64,000 bases of DNA from assembly GCF_025527015.1 (NCBI RefSeq), contig NZ_JAODIM010000038.1, positions 248,001-312,000 of the forward strand, read 5' to 3'. Below, piece after piece: positions 1-10,339 of this stretch. How positions within the stretch are numbered: position 1 is the first letter of the stretch; the number at the start of each line of letters is the position of its first letter. This stretch comes from Winslowiella arboricola. Its GTDB lineage: Bacteria > Pseudomonadota > Gammaproteobacteria > Enterobacterales > Enterobacteriaceae. A model generated the notes under the pieces. It made no database searches. It was not told the origin of the DNA and worked only from the letters and a program-made list of their open reading frames with translations. Position numbers and translations under genes: made by a program.

Positions 1-881
1 ACACCGATATTTTCACCATAGGTGGTATTCGGCGTGGAGCCAAACAGACCAGAGAATATCGTTGAAATACCATTGGCAAACATTGAGCGATGCAGGCCTG
101 GATCTTTCAGCAGGTCTTTTTTCACGATATTGGCGGTGACGACCAGATGGCCGATATGCTCCGCAATCACCACCAGCGCAGCAGGCAGGATGGTAAAGAT
201 GGCGAACCACTCAAAGCGCGGGGTATAGAAAGTGGGCAGCGCAAACCAGGGTGCATCGCGCACCGGCGTCCAGTCAACAATCCCCATGGCGAAAGAGAGG
301 CCGTAACCGACCAGCACGCCAATCAGAATCGGGATAATCGCCATAAAGCCACGGAACAGCACCGAACCAAACACCGTGACCGCCAGCGTCACCAGCGAGA
401 TAATTACCGTTTTACTGTCAGGTGATGTGCCATCCGCAGGCAGCAGACCGGCCATATTCGCCGCCACGCCCGCCAGTTCCAGACCAATTACCGCGACAAT
501 CGCCCCCATCGCCGCCGGGGGAAACATCACGTCCAGCCAGCCGGTACCGGCTTTTTTCACAATCAGCGCCACCAGACAGAACAGCACGCCGCACATAATA
601 AAACCGCCCAGCGCCACTTCATAACCCAGCGGTAACAGCAGCAGCACCGGCGAGATAAAGGCAAAGCTGGAGCCGAGATAGGCCGGGATTTTTCCTTTAC
701 AGATAAACAGATACAGCAGCGTGCCAATACCATTAAACAGCAATACCGTCGCCGGATTGATATGAAACAGAATCGGCACCAGTACCGTGGCGCCAAACAT
801 GGCGAACAGATGCTGGAAGCTGAGTGGAATGGTCTGAAGCAGCGGTGGCCGCTCACTGACGCCAATGGCACGACGAGTCAT
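1..881 (-). CDS. uraA: Uracil permease UraA, C-terminal part cut by window edge
   Basis: Inner-membrane uracil:proton symporter of the NCS2 family, which brings in uracil for salvage by Upp. About 293 N-terminal residues are present, reading leftward off the window from an ATG at 881 (MTRRAIGVSERPPLLQ); the E. coli protein is about 429 aa, so the last third is missing. Successive hydrophobic segments and the NCS2-type stretch VIAEHIGHLVVTANIVKKD are visible, the latter carrying the conserved Glu and His. It lies 80 bp downstream of upp on the same strand with a stem-loop between them, the usual upp-uraA operon. No frame break is seen in the visible part. Confidence 0.93.
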   Translation of the reverse strand, partial: MTRRAIGVSERPPLLQTIPLSFQHLFAMFGATVLVPILFHINPATVLLFNGIGTLLYLFICKGKIPAYLGSSFAFISPVLLLLPLGYEVALGGFIMCGVLFCLVALIVKKAGTGWLDVMFPPAAMGAIVAVIGLELAGVAANMAGLLPADGTSPDSKTVIISLVTLAVTVFGSVLFRGFMAIIPILIGVLVGYGLSFAMGIVDWTPVRDAPWFALPTFYTPRFEWFAIFTILPAALVVIAEHIGHLVVTANIVKKDLLKDPGLHRSMFANGISTIFSGLFGSTPNTTYGENIG

Positions 882-929
882 GGTTTCCCCTATGAGATGT
901 TTTTCTTGCTATGAAAAGCGCCATAAAAA

Positions 930-949
930 AGCCGACTCTTCAGTCGGCT
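930..949 (-). terminator. Stem-loop between upp and uraA
   Basis: An 8-bp perfect stem (AGCCGACT/AGTCGGCT) with a 4-nt loop is flanked by A runs on one side and T runs on the other in the minus direction. It looks like an intrinsic terminator or attenuator that would lower uraA transcription relative to upp. Confidence 0.6.
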
Positions 950-961
950 AAAAAACCAGGG

Positions 962-1588
962 TTACTTGGTTCCGAAAATCTTATCCCCGGCATCGCCGAG
1001 GCCAGGAATGATATAGCCTTTCTCATTCAGTCCCTGATCGATTGACGCGGTATACACTTCCACATCCGGATGCGCCTGCTCCAGCGCCGTCAGACCTTCT
1101 GGCGCTGCGACCAGCACCAGCACTTTAATACTGTTACAGCCCGCTTTTTTCAGCAGGTCGATGGTCGCAATCATCGAGCCGCCGGTTGCCAGCATCGGAT
1201 CGACCACCAGCGCCATGCGCTCTTCAATATTGGAAACCAGTTTCTGGAAATAAGGTACCGGCTTCAGCGTCTCTTCATCGCGGTAAACACCCACCACGCT
1301 GATGCGCGCGCTTGGTACGTGCTCCAGTACCCCTTCCATCATGCCTAAACCGGCACGCAGAATCGGCACGACGGTAATTTTTTTGCCTTTGATCTGCTCG
1401 ATCTCTACCGGGCCATTCCAGCCTTCGATAGTAATGGTTTCAGTTTCCAGATCGGCGGTGGCTTCATAAGTCAGTAAACTTCCCACTTCTGAGGCGAGCT
1501 CACGAAAACGCTTGGTGCTTACATCATGCTCACGCATCAGGCCCAGTTTGTGTTTGACGAGCGGGTGTTTGACTTCCACGATCTTCAT
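962..1588 (-). CDS. upp: Uracil phosphoribosyltransferase
   Basis: Cytosolic salvage enzyme converting uracil and PRPP to UMP and pyrophosphate. At 208 aa it has the E. coli length. The PRPP-binding motif [12 protein letters not shown] lies at about residues 128-139 and the uracil-binding tail [18 protein letters not shown] is at the C-terminus. The ATG at 1588 gives the standard start [16 protein letters not shown]. It is the first gene of the upp-uraA operon and is preceded by a strong -10 box and an initially transcribed T tract that point to UTP-sensitive control. Confidence 0.98.
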   Translation of the reverse strand: MKIVEVKHPLVKHKLGLMREHDVSTKRFRELASEVGSLLTYEATADLETETITIEGWNGPVEIEQIKGKKITVVPILRAGLGMMEGVLEHVPSARISVVGVYRDEETLKPVPYFQKLVSNIEERMALVVDPMLATGGSMIATIDLLKKAGCNSIKVLVLVAAPEGLTALEQAHPDVEVYTASIDQGLNEKGYIIPGLGDAGDKIFGTK

Positions 1589-1614
1589 TGTTGTTCTCCC
1601 GGAGTGGTTAGCGG

Positions 1615-1637
1615 CAAAAAAAAATCGCCGGATTATA
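1615..1637 (-). promoter_or_regulatory. upp promoter with initial GATTTTTTTTTG tract
   Basis: On the minus strand a perfect TATAAT (1637-1632) is followed by CCGGC and then GA plus nine T residues and GCC. E. coli upp is known to start within a GATTTTTTTTG-type sequence, where reiterative U addition at high UTP lowers productive initiation. The same arrangement is visible here. No good -35 is seen, as in many such promoters. Confidence 0.72.
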
Positions 1638-1749
1638 CCGCCTTTTTTTCAGTGCGCCATATGACTTACGGCAATTAAAATCAATTATCGCTGCTTCGGC
1701 TAAGAATTGACTAAAATCTGGCTATACGCAATGTCAGCTCAGATGAGAC

Positions 1750-1765
1750 TCGCAAACGTTTGCCT
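1750..1765 (+). promoter_or_regulatory. PurR operator upstream of purMN
   Basis: TCGCAAACGTTTGCCT matches the PurR consensus ANGCAANCGNTTNCNT at all fixed positions but the first. It lies 65-80 bp ahead of the purM start and just upstream of a possible -10 (TAGAAT, 1773-1778). This indicates purine repression of purMN, as in E. coli. Confidence 0.8.
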
Positions 1766-1829
1766 GCGCTGATAGAATTGCCGCGCTTTATTTTCAAACC
1801 ACCAACCGCAACCGCGTGGGGATTTCGCA

Positions 1830-2870
1830 GTGACCGACAAGACCTCTCTCAGCTATAAAGACGCCGGCGTAGATATTGATGCTGGTAATGCTTTAGTCGA
1901 TCGTATTAAAGGTGTAGTGAAAAAGACCCGTCGCCCGGAAGTGATGGGTGGACTGGGCGGTTTCGGTGCCCTTTGTGCGCTGCCGCAAAAATACCGCGAA
2001 CCAATTCTGGTTTCCGGCACTGACGGCGTCGGCACAAAGCTGCGTCTGGCTATGGATCTGAAGCGCCACGACAGCATCGGCATCGATCTGGTCGCCATGT
2101 GTGTTAACGATCTGGTGGTTCAGGGTGCAGAACCTCTGTTCTTCCTCGACTACTACGCGACCGGCAAACTGGATGTGGATACCGCAGCCAGCGTGATCAC
2201 CGGTATCGCCGAAGGCTGCCAGCAGTCTGGTTGTGCGCTGGTTGGCGGTGAAACCGCTGAAATGCCAGGCATGTACCACGGTGAAGATTACGACGTGGCC
2301 GGTTTTTGCGTCGGCGTAGTCGAAAAATCAGAAATTATTGACGGCAGCAAAGTGCAGGACGGCGACGTGCTGATCGCACTCGGCTCCAGCGGTCCACACT
2401 CCAACGGCTACTCGCTGGTGCGTAAAATTCTGGAAGTCAGCCAGACGGCGCCAGAAACCACTCAGCTTGAAGGCAAATCTATTGCCGATCACCTGCTGGA
2501 ACCGACTCGTATCTACGTGAAAAACATTCTCAGCCTGATTGAACAGGTTGAAGTGCATGCGATTTGCCATCTGACCGGCGGCGGCTTCTGGGAAAATATC
2601 CCTCGCGTACTGCCAGACAACACCCAGGCGGTGCTGGAAGAGTCCAGCTGGCAGTGGCCAGCCATCTTCAGCTGGATGCAGCAGGCAGGTAACGTGAGTC
2701 GTCATGAAATGTATCGCACCTTTAACTGTGGCGTCGGTATGTTAATCGCCCTCAGCCCGGCAGAAGCCGACAAAGCGGTACAACTGATGACTGACGCTGG
2801 CGAAAAAGCATGGAAAATCGGCGTCATCAACGCCTCCGACTCTGCTGAGCGTGTGGTTATCAACGCATGA
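1830..2870 (+). CDS. purM: Phosphoribosylformylglycinamidine cyclo-ligase (AIR synthetase)
   Basis: Fifth step of de novo purine synthesis: ATP-dependent closure of FGAM to aminoimidazole ribonucleotide. At 346 aa it compares with 345 in E. coli. PurM-family landmarks are the Gly-rich GGLGGFGAL near residues 40-48, [14 protein letters not shown], the acidic stretch [21 protein letters not shown] and [11 protein letters not shown]. The start is GTG at 1830, as in E. coli purM ([17 protein letters not shown]). It overlaps purN by 4 bp (ATGA), so the two are translationally coupled, and a PurR box lies upstream. Confidence 0.98.
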   Translation: MTDKTSLSYKDAGVDIDAGNALVDRIKGVVKKTRRPEVMGGLGGFGALCALPQKYREPILVSGTDGVGTKLRLAMDLKRHDSIGIDLVAMCVNDLVVQGAEPLFFLDYYATGKLDVDTAASVITGIAEGCQQSGCALVGGETAEMPGMYHGEDYDVAGFCVGVVEKSEIIDGSKVQDGDVLIALGSSGPHSNGYSLVRKILEVSQTAPETTQLEGKSIADHLLEPTRIYVKNILSLIEQVEVHAICHLTGGGFWENIPRVLPDNTQAVLEESSWQWPAIFSWMQQAGNVSRHEMYRTFNCGVGMLIALSPAEADKAVQLMTDAGEKAWKIGVINASDSAERVVINA

Positions 2871-3505
2871 AAAAGATAGTCGTGCTGGTTTCCGGGAACG
2901 GAAGCAACCTTCAGGCCATTATGGATGCCTGCCAGCAGGGACACATCAACGGCAGCCTCGCTGCCGTTTTCAGTAATAAAGCTGATGCTTATGGTCTGGA
3001 ACGCGCGCGCATCGCAGGCATTCCGGCCCACGCGATTGAAGCCGCCCAGTTCTCTGACCGTGAAGCTTTCGATCGTCAGCTGATGATGGAAATTGACGCG
3101 TACGCGCCGGATTTAGTGGTACTGGCGGGTTATATGCGGATTCTGAGTCCGGCGTTTGTCGGCCACTATCAGCAGCGACTGCTGAATATCCACCCTTCTC
3201 TGCTGCCAAAATATCCTGGCCTGCACACGCATCGTAAAGCGCTGGAAAACGGTGATTCGGAACATGGCACCTCGGTGCATTTTGTCACCGATGAACTGGA
3301 TGGCGGCCCGGTTATTCTGCAGGCTAAAGTGCCGATTTTCTCCGGTGATAGCGAAGAGGCGTTGAATGCGCGCGTCCAGCATCAGGAGCATGTTATCTAT
3401 CCACTGGCGGTTAGCTGGTTTATTGAGGGCCGTCTGACGATGCGCGATAACGCGGCGTGGCTGGATGGCGAAAAACTGCCAGCTGAAGGTCAGAGTATCG
3501 AGTAA
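2867..3505 (+). CDS. purN: Phosphoribosylglycinamide formyltransferase 1
   Basis: Third step of purine synthesis: transfers a formyl group from 10-formyltetrahydrofolate to GAR. At 212 aa it equals E. coli PurN. The N-terminal nucleotide-site motif [12 protein letters not shown] and the catalytic Asn-x-His segment [17 protein letters not shown] are present, followed by ELDGGPVI with the catalytic Asp. The start overlaps the purM stop by 4 bp. A GC stem-loop after the gene faces the convergent pstB. Confidence 0.98.
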   Translation: MKKIVVLVSGNGSNLQAIMDACQQGHINGSLAAVFSNKADAYGLERARIAGIPAHAIEAAQFSDREAFDRQLMMEIDAYAPDLVVLAGYMRILSPAFVGHYQQRLLNIHPSLLPKYPGLHTHRKALENGDSEHGTSVHFVTDELDGGPVILQAKVPIFSGDSEEALNARVQHQEHVIYPLAVSWFIEGRLTMRDNAAWLDGEKLPAEGQSIE

Positions 3506-3514
3506 TGCATTATG

Positions 3515-3533
3515 GGCCAGGATATGCCTGGCC
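3515..3533. terminator. Stem-loop between convergent purN and pstB
   Basis: A 7-bp perfect stem GGCCAGG/CCTGGCC with a 5-nt loop lies in the 32-bp gap between the two convergent genes. T-runs are poor on both sides, so efficiency is uncertain. It could serve both strands. Confidence 0.45.
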
Positions 3534-3537
3534 ACTT

Positions 3538-4332
3538 TCAGCCATATCTGCCCGTAATATAATCTTCCGTACGCCGCGCCTTGGGTGCAGTGAACAGCTC
3601 GTCAGTCTCTGCAAACTCCACCACGCTGCCGTTATGCATAAAAGCGGTGTAATCCGATACGCGCGCCGCCTGCTGCATATTGTGCGTCACCAGCACCAGC
3701 GTAAAATGCTGCTTCAGGGTGGTCATCAGCTCTTCAATCACCAGTGTGGAGATAGGATCCAGCGCCGATGTCGGCTCATCCAGCAGCAATACTTCCGGTT
3801 CAATCGCTACCGCGCGTGCAATCACCAGCCGCTGCTGCTGACCGCTGGAGAGCGTCAGGGCATTCTGCCGCAGGCTGTCTTTCACCTCGCTCCACAGCGC
3901 CGCCGCACGCAGCGCACGCTCAACCGCTTCATCCAGCACCCGCCGGTCGCGTACCCCCTGCAAACGCAGGCCGTAAACCACATTTTCATAAATTGATTTT
4001 GGAAACGGGTTTGGCCGCTGAAACACCATACCCACCCGCCGCCGCAGTGCGGAGAGATCGCCGGATGTCTGCATAATCGACTCTTTCTCCAGCAGAATAT
4101 CGCCTTCTGTCCGGCAGTCATCAATCAGATCATTCATACGATTAAAACAGCGCAGCAGCGTCGATTTACCACAGCCGGAAGGGCCAATCAGCGCGGTGAT
4201 ACGGTTCTTTGGCAGCCGTAGTGAAATATCTTTCAGCGCCGGTTTCTCGCCATACCATAACGACAGCTGCTGCAGTTCCAGCGCCGTTTCATCATCGGCA
4301 AACGTCACAGTTGCATCCATAACAGGTTCCAT
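3538..4332 (-). CDS. pstB: Phosphate ABC transporter ATP-binding protein, PstB-type
   Basis: Cytoplasmic ATPase of a phosphate importer, 264 aa. The Walker [10 protein letters not shown] starts at residue 50. The PstB-typical [19 protein letters not shown]-loop region, signature LSSGQQQR (rather than LSGGQ), Walker B VLLLDEP and the C-terminal EDYITGRYG ending all fit PstB. It is clearly divergent from E. coli PstB, so it is probably the second type found in large-subunit Pst systems. It is the last gene of a pstC-pstA-pstB operon, starting 2 bp after pstA. No pstS or phoU is nearby. Confidence 0.9.
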   Translation of the reverse strand: MEPVMDATVTFADDETALELQQLSLWYGEKPALKDISLRLPKNRITALIGPSGCGKSTLLRCFNRMNDLIDDCRTEGDILLEKESIMQTSGDLSALRRRVGMVFQRPNPFPKSIYENVVYGLRLQGVRDRRVLDEAVERALRAAALWSEVKDSLRQNALTLSSGQQQRLVIARAVAIEPEVLLLDEPTSALDPISTLVIEELMTTLKQHFTLVLVTHNMQQAARVSDYTAFMHNGSVVEFAETDELFTAPKARRTEDYITGRYG

Positions 4333-4334
4333 AG

Positions 4335-5987
4335 TTATTGCACCAGCGCGCGATAGCGCTCACGCAGGCGATGGCGCAAACCCATCGCCGCCAGGTTCAG
4401 TCCTAATACGATGGTGACCAGCAACAGCGCGGTGGCATACACCAGCGGCCGCTCGGCTTCGGCATTAGGACTCTGAAACGCCAAATCGTAGATCTGGAAG
4501 CCAAGGTGCATAAATTTACGGTCGAGATGCAGATAAGGGAAAATACCGTCGATCGGCAGCTCCGGCACCATTTTTACCACACCAACCAGCATCAGCGGCG
4601 CGGTCTCCCCTGCCGCGCGCGCCACCGCGAGGATCAGGCCAGTCAGCATCGCCGGCAACGCCAGCGGCAGAGTGATATTCCATAGCGTCTCCGCGCGGGT
4701 TGCTCCCAGCGCCAGCGAGCCCTGACGCAGCGTCGGCGGAATACGTGACAACCCCTCTTCGGTGGCGACAATCACCACTGGCAAGGTCAGCAACGCCAGC
4801 GTCAGCGACGCCCAAAGCAGCCCCGGGGTGCCAAACGTCGGATTCGGTAACGCTGCCGGGAAGAATAACTGATCCAGCGAGCCACCAATCAGCCAGACAA
4901 AAAAGCCGAGGCCAAATACGCCATAGACAATTGATGGCACCCCGGCCAGATTTACCACCGCAATGCGCACCAGCCGGGTTAAGGCGTTGCGACCGGCATA
5001 CTCATGCAGCCAGACCGCGGCGACCACCCCCAGCGGCATCACCACCACCGACATCAGCAACACCATTAATACCGTACCGAAAATCGCCGGAAACGCCCCG
5101 CCTTCCGACTGGTTTTCGGCTGGCGAATCACTGACAAAGTGCCACAGCTGGCTGGCAAAATGGCGCCACTTCTGCCCAGGGCTCATCGCATTGGGTTGCC
5201 AGGCGGCGACCACCTGCGCCAGCGGAATACGCTGCACGCTACCGCTGGCATCACGCAGGATCAGCGCGCTGCGGTCAATCTCGCGATTAAGTGAGGCCAG
5301 CCGGGTCGCCAGACGGTTAAACTGGCGCTGTAACTCGGTACGATCCGCCTGATGAATTGACTGCTGTTGCGCATCGAAGCGCTTTGCGGCGCGCAGCTCA
5401 TCGGCCTGATGTTGCAGCGCTTCGAGCTGGGCATTGATGCGCGCCATCTCAACCCGGCGCAGCTCAGCCGCCTGCGCCAGCTGCTGATGGGCCTGTTGCA
5501 GACGCTGCTGCAGCGCACGCCCCATATTGCGCGCAATCAGCGGCTGCGTGCCTTCCCGCAGCCCTTCGAACCAGCCGTACGCATTGCCGCCGCTGCGACG
5601 TTGCAACACGATAATCTCTTTGGGATGCTGCCGCTGACTGATATCGCTGGATAACAATGCGCGGAAATCCGGCGCGGCAAAGTCACGGTTGCCGGTTTTA
5701 AGCAGATAACGCGTCACCTGCGGCGGCATATCCGCCGGTATCTGACGACCACTGGCTTGCAACTGCTGGCGCGAGACCTGGCTGCTGCTCACCACTTCGC
5801 CCAGCAGTTGTACCCCGCCAGCGCCCGCCTGGTTAAGGGTAAACAGCGTTACCGGTTGCGGCCAGAAGCCACGCAGTCCCTGCCAGGCCAGCAAGGTAAT
5901 CAGCAGCAAAAAGGCCAGCAGGCTAAAGGCCACCGCACCGGCGGTTAACCAGCGCCAGCGATCATTTTGCCGCATCGACTTACTCAT
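4335..5987 (-). CDS. pstA: Phosphate ABC transporter permease PstA, large type with periplasmic coiled coil
   Basis: Inner-membrane permease of 550 aa; E. coli PstA is about 296 aa. After an N-terminal membrane segment (about residues 15-35) comes an extra domain of about 250 residues whose part at about 155-245 is a Gln/Ala/Leu/Glu-rich coiled coil. The usual permease core follows (about 300-540) with the EAA-type loop [21 protein letters not shown]. Extra domains like this are known from large PstA proteins in Vibrio and Pseudomonas. Its start overlaps the pstC stop by 4 bp (ATGA). Confidence 0.88.
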   Translation of the reverse strand: MSKSMRQNDRWRWLTAGAVAFSLLAFLLLITLLAWQGLRGFWPQPVTLFTLNQAGAGGVQLLGEVVSSSQVSRQQLQASGRQIPADMPPQVTRYLLKTGNRDFAAPDFRALLSSDISQRQHPKEIIVLQRRSGGNAYGWFEGLREGTQPLIARNMGRALQQRLQQAHQQLAQAAELRRVEMARINAQLEALQHQADELRAAKRFDAQQQSIHQADRTELQRQFNRLATRLASLNREIDRSALILRDASGSVQRIPLAQVVAAWQPNAMSPGQKWRHFASQLWHFVSDSPAENQSEGGAFPAIFGTVLMVLLMSVVVMPLGVVAAVWLHEYAGRNALTRLVRIAVVNLAGVPSIVYGVFGLGFFVWLIGGSLDQLFFPAALPNPTFGTPGLLWASLTLALLTLPVVIVATEEGLSRIPPTLRQGSLALGATRAETLWNITLPLALPAMLTGLILAVARAAGETAPLMLVGVVKMVPELPIDGIFPYLHLDRKFMHLGFQIYDLAFQSPNAEAERPLVYATALLLVTIVLGLNLAAMGLRHRLRERYRALVQ

Positions 5988-8119
5988 CCCTGCCCCTCAT
6001 GCTTACCAAAGCGCAGCCGCAGCCGCTGGCGCACCAGCTCTGCCAGCGTGTTGACCACCAGGGTAAACACCAGCAGCACCAGTGCGCTAAGGAACAGAAT
6101 ACGATAGTGCGCGCTGCCCGCCGCCGCTTCCGGCATCTCCACGGCGATATTTGCCGACAGCGTGCGCAAGCCGTCGAACAGCCCGCCATCGGGAACCGGG
6201 GTGTTGCCGGTAGCCATCAGCACAATCATGGTTTCGCCCACAGCGCGGCCGAAGCCGATCATCAGCGCGGCAAAAATACCCGCCGAGGCGCTCGGCAGCA
6301 CCACGCGCGACAGGGTTTGCCAGGGTGTCGCGCCCAGCGCCAGCGATCCCTGACCTAAGGAGGCCGGAACGCTAAATATCGCGTCCTCCGCCAGGGTGAA
6401 AATTAATGGCACCAGCGCAAATCCCATCGCCACACCGGCCACCAGCAGATTGCGCTGCTCATAGCCGTGCGTCAGACGATCGGCCAGCCCACGGCCAAAC
6501 AGCGCGCTATCCAGCAGCGGCCAGAGCCACAGGCTAAGCATACTCACCAGCAACAGCAACGGCAGCAACAGCCAGACTTCACGTCCGTCTGAGCAGAGCC
6601 GCTGTCGCCAGCGCGCCGGTAACCTGCGCGAACCCCATGCGCACAGCAGCAACGCCAGCGCCAGCATAAAGGGCAGCAACAGCACGCCGAGCAGATGGTC
6701 GGTAACGCGCGGCGCCAGCCAGAGTCCGGCAATCAATCCCACCACCACGCTGGGCAAGGCGCCCATCATTTCAATTCCCGGTTTGATCCAGCGTCGCAGA
6801 GCGGGCGACATAAACCACGCACTGTAAATCGCGGCGGCCAGCGCCAGCGGCGTGGCGAACAACAGCGCCAGCGCCGAGGCTTTCAGGGTGCCGGACACCA
6901 TCGGCATCAGACTGAATTTCGCCTGATAGTGGTCGTCCGCGGCAGTGGACTGCCATACCCAGGCCGGTTCAGGATAGTTTTCATACCAGACCTTCTGCCA
7001 CAGGCTGCGCCAGCTAAAGTCGGGCCACGGATTATGCAGACGATAGTATTGCCACTGTCCGCTGCGCTCCACCAGCAGCCCGTCCCCCTCTGGCGCAAAC
7101 TCCGCATGGCGGATACCGGCGACCAGCTTCTGCGAGAAGATCGCGCCATCCTGTTTACTGGCAAATAACTGCAGCTCACCGCGCGGATTAAGCGTGGCAA
7201 ATACTCGCCGCTGCGGTTCAGTGAGCAGCAGAGATTGCGCGCTGGCGCCGTGAAAATAACGAATAAAATTCAGATGCGGACCGCTGGCGCTGGCGATATC
7301 AAACCACTGCGCAATACCGGACGGTCCGGCAATCAGCAGCGAGTTGCCACCACTGAGCAGTTGCATCTGCTGTGGTTTTTCTTGCAGCGTAATGATGTCG
7401 CGTAAGCTAATCTGATCACCCGAGATGCGCCAGACGCGCAACAGATTACCAGCCAGCGCAAACAGCAGTTTGCCGTCCGGGGTCAGTAATAACTGGTCGC
7501 TGCCGGCACTGTTAATGGTGCGAACCACTGGCGGCTGGCCGGCGCGTAACTGCGCCAGCACGATGGCGTCGCCCGTGGAGGCCGCCGCCAGCCACTGGTC
7601 GTCACCACTGCGCGCCACAGCAGGATGCTGTAATCGTTGTGAAGCAATCTTCTGCGCAATATCGCCAAGCGGGAATTTCCAGCGCGGTTCACCGTCGCGG
7701 GCAGTGAAATCTGCGCTGGCCAGCTTTACGCTGTCATCAGACTGTAACAACAGCACCGCAGATTTGTCGGCGGTGAGCGCCACCTGCACCGGGCCTTTCG
7801 CCAGTTGCAGTGCCGGTTCAGCCGGTTCGCCGCTCAGCGGGATAAAGCGCGCCAGACCCTGCTGGTCAATACGCCAGCCCCAGTTGCCGTTAAGGCCAAG
7901 CGCCACCGCGGGCTTGGGTTGCCACAGGGAAAAGGTGCTGACTGACTGCAGTGAAGGTGAAGAAAATAACGGTGTCACCACCCAGATAAGCCAGAAGAAA
8001 AGCAGCATCATCACCAACAAGATGCCGATGCCACAGGCCGTCACCACGCGACGCGTCAGCCGGTCGATAAATCGCCGGCGTTTGTCGCTGAACTGTACGG
8101 GAATATGGTTATCGATCAT
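5984..8119 (-). CDS. pstC: Phosphate ABC transporter permease PstC, large type
   Basis: Inner-membrane permease of 711 aa, more than twice E. coli PstC. One membrane segment at about residues 28-52 is followed by about 320 periplasmic residues rich in short beta-strand repeats (for example LLLTPDGKLLFALAGNLLRVWRISG), resembling a beta-propeller. The permease core then follows, with the EAA-type loop [26 protein letters not shown]. It is the first gene of the operon and is divergent from ppk across a 154-bp gap. I found no convincing Pho box in that gap. Confidence 0.87.
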   Translation of the reverse strand: MIDNHIPVQFSDKRRRFIDRLTRRVVTACGIGILLVMMLLFFWLIWVVTPLFSSPSLQSVSTFSLWQPKPAVALGLNGNWGWRIDQQGLARFIPLSGEPAEPALQLAKGPVQVALTADKSAVLLLQSDDSVKLASADFTARDGEPRWKFPLGDIAQKIASQRLQHPAVARSGDDQWLAAASTGDAIVLAQLRAGQPPVVRTINSAGSDQLLLTPDGKLLFALAGNLLRVWRISGDQISLRDIITLQEKPQQMQLLSGGNSLLIAGPSGIAQWFDIASASGPHLNFIRYFHGASAQSLLLTEPQRRVFATLNPRGELQLFASKQDGAIFSQKLVAGIRHAEFAPEGDGLLVERSGQWQYYRLHNPWPDFSWRSLWQKVWYENYPEPAWVWQSTAADDHYQAKFSLMPMVSGTLKASALALLFATPLALAAAIYSAWFMSPALRRWIKPGIEMMGALPSVVVGLIAGLWLAPRVTDHLLGVLLLPFMLALALLLCAWGSRRLPARWRQRLCSDGREVWLLLPLLLLVSMLSLWLWPLLDSALFGRGLADRLTHGYEQRNLLVAGVAMGFALVPLIFTLAEDAIFSVPASLGQGSLALGATPWQTLSRVVLPSASAGIFAALMIGFGRAVGETMIVLMATGNTPVPDGGLFDGLRTLSANIAVEMPEAAAGSAHYRILFLSALVLLVFTLVVNTLAELVRQRLRLRFGKHEGQG

Positions 8120-8273
8120 GCCTGCATGGGTGTCCGTTTCATTTTCAAGCCGCTATGTTGCCCGTAGCCGCTTGATAAGACAACTGTTGGGGTTGGACAA
8201 TGCTGCCATACTCTCGCCATAATGGGTGTGGACATGGGGTACCCTGGTGCCAAATCAGCACAACGGAGTAAAA

Positions 8274-10334
8274 ATGGGTCAGGAAAAGTTATATATAGAA
8301 AAAGAACTTAGCTGGTTATCCTTTAACGAACGCGTGCTGCAGGAAGCGGCTGACAAGACTAACCCGCTGATTGAACGCATGCGTTTTCTGGGTATTTATT
8401 CCAATAATCTTGATGAGTTCTATAAGGTACGCTTCGCCGATCTGAAACGTCGTATTCTGATTGGTGAAGAGCAGGGGTCCGCCAGTACGCCACGCCATTT
8501 ACTGAAAAAGATCCAGCAACGGGTAATGAAAGCCGATCAGGAATTTGACGGCCTGTATAACGATCTGCTGCTGGAAATGGCGCGCAACCAGATTTTCCTG
8601 ATCAACGAACGTCAGCTGTCACCCAATCAGCAGAGCTGGCTGCGTCACTATTTTAAACATCATCTGCGTCAGCACATCACCCCCATCCTGATTAATCACG
8701 ACACCGACCTGACCGAATTTCTCAAAGATGATTACACCTATCTGGCGGTCGAGATTATTCGTGGCGACGAGGCGCACCATGCACTGCTGGAGATCCCCTC
8801 CGATAAAGTGCCGCGCTTTGTCAATCTGCCGCCGGAAGCACCACGCCGTCGCAAGCCGATGATCCTGCTGGATAACATTCTGCGCTACTGCCTGGATGAT
8901 ATATTTAAAGGCTTCTTTGATTATGACGCGCTGAACGCCTATTCCATGAAAATGACGCGGGATGCGGAGTATGATCTGGTCACTGAGATGGAATCCAGCC
9001 TGCTGGAACTGATGTCCTCGAGCCTGAAACAGCGTCTGACCGCCGAGCCGGTGCGCTTTGTTTATCAGCGTGATATGCCGGATGCGCTGGTTGAGTTGCT
9101 GCGTGGCAAGCTGAATATTTCCAATTACGACTCGATTATTCCCGGCGGCCGTTACCACAACTTTAAAGACTTTATTAGCTTCCCCAATGTCGGCAAAGCT
9201 AATCTGGTTAATAAACCGCTGCCGCAACTGCGTCATATCTGGTTTGACCGTTTTCGCAACGGCTTTGACGCCATCCGCAATCATGACGTGCTGCTCTACT
9301 ATCCATATCACACCTTTGAGCATGTGCTGGAGCTACTGCGTCAGGCCTCGTTTGATCCGAGCGTACTGGCGATTAAAATCAATATTTACCGCGTCGCCAA
9401 AAACTCGCGCATTATCGATGCGATGATCCACGCCGCTTATAACGGCAAAAAAGTCACGGTGGTGGTGGAGTTACAGGCGCGGTTTGATGAAGAAGCCAAT
9501 ATTCACTGGGCCAAACGCTTAACCGAAGCCGGCGTGCATGTGATTTTTTCCGCGCCGGGTCTGAAAATCCATGCCAAGCTGTTTTTGGTTTCCCGCCGTG
9601 AGAACGGTGAAATTGTGCGCTACGCTCATATTGGTACTGGCAACTTTAATGAGAAGACCGCGCGCCTGTATACCGATTACTCACTGCTTACCGCTGATGC
9701 GCGCATTACCAACGAAGTGCGCCGGGTGTTTAACTTTATTGAAAACCCTTACCGCCCGGTCACTTTTGAGCATCTGATGGTATCGCCGCAAAATTCACGC
9801 CGCATGCTGTATCAGCTGATCGATAACGAAATCGCCAACGCACAGAATGGTATTGCGGCTGGCATTACGCTGAAAATCAACAATCTGGTGGATAAAGGTT
9901 TGGTCGACCGTCTGTACACCGCTTCCAGTGTTGGCGTGAAGGTTGATCTGCTGGTACGCGGCATGTGCTCACTGATCCCTGACCTGGAAGGCATCAGCGA
10001 TAATATCAGAGTAATCAGTATCATAGACCGTTATCTTGAGCACGATCGGGTCTATATCTTTGACAACGGCGGCGATAAAAAAGTGTATCTCTCCTCCGCT
10101 GACTGGATGACGCGTAACATTGATTATCGTATTGAAGTGGCGGTGGCGATCCTCGATCCGACGCTGAAACAGCGCATCCTGGATATTATTGGCATCCTGT
10201 TCAGTGATACCCTGAAAGCCCGCTACGTTGATAAAGAGCTGAGTAACCGTTATGTGCCGCGTGGTAACCGCCGTAAAGTACGCGCGCAGTTAGCCATTTA
10301 CGATTACATCAAATCCCTGGAACAACCTGAATAA
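8274..10334 (+). CDS. ppk: Polyphosphate kinase 1
   Basis: Makes long-chain polyphosphate reversibly from ATP; membrane-associated. It is 686 aa from the ATG at 8274 ([28 protein letters not shown]), which has a GGAG site at 8265-8268 and matches the E. coli start. An upstream in-frame ATG at 8226 would add 16 unconserved residues. The catalytic-His segment [14 protein letters not shown] and [23 protein letters not shown] are intact, and the C-terminus is [11 protein letters not shown]. It is followed after 5 bp by ppx, the classical ppk-ppx operon. The divergent pst genes link phosphate uptake with storage. Confidence 0.98.
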   Translation: MGQEKLYIEKELSWLSFNERVLQEAADKTNPLIERMRFLGIYSNNLDEFYKVRFADLKRRILIGEEQGSASTPRHLLKKIQQRVMKADQEFDGLYNDLLLEMARNQIFLINERQLSPNQQSWLRHYFKHHLRQHITPILINHDTDLTEFLKDDYTYLAVEIIRGDEAHHALLEIPSDKVPRFVNLPPEAPRRRKPMILLDNILRYCLDDIFKGFFDYDALNAYSMKMTRDAEYDLVTEMESSLLELMSSSLKQRLTAEPVRFVYQRDMPDALVELLRGKLNISNYDSIIPGGRYHNFKDFISFPNVGKANLVNKPLPQLRHIWFDRFRNGFDAIRNHDVLLYYPYHTFEHVLELLRQASFDPSVLAIKINIYRVAKNSRIIDAMIHAAYNGKKVTVVVELQARFDEEANIHWAKRLTEAGVHVIFSAPGLKIHAKLFLVSRRENGEIVRYAHIGTGNFNEKTARLYTDYSLLTADARITNEVRRVFNFIENPYRPVTFEHLMVSPQNSRRMLYQLIDNEIANAQNGIAAGITLKINNLVDKGLVDRLYTASSVGVKVDLLVRGMCSLIPDLEGISDNIRVISIIDRYLEHDRVYIFDNGGDKKVYLSSADWMTRNIDYRIEVAVAILDPTLKQRILDIIGILFSDTLKARYVDKELSNRYVPRGNRRKVRAQLAIYDYIKSLEQPE

Positions 10335-10339
10335 TCACT

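Noticed and set aside
8120..8273. Possible Pho box between pstC and ppk
   Set aside because: Only one loose half-like stretch was found; two 7-bp CTGTCAT repeats with an 11-bp step are absent on both strands.
8226..8273. Upstream extension of ppk (16 residues from ATG 8226)
   Set aside because: ATG 8274 has the ribosome site and matches the E. coli start; the extension is not conserved.
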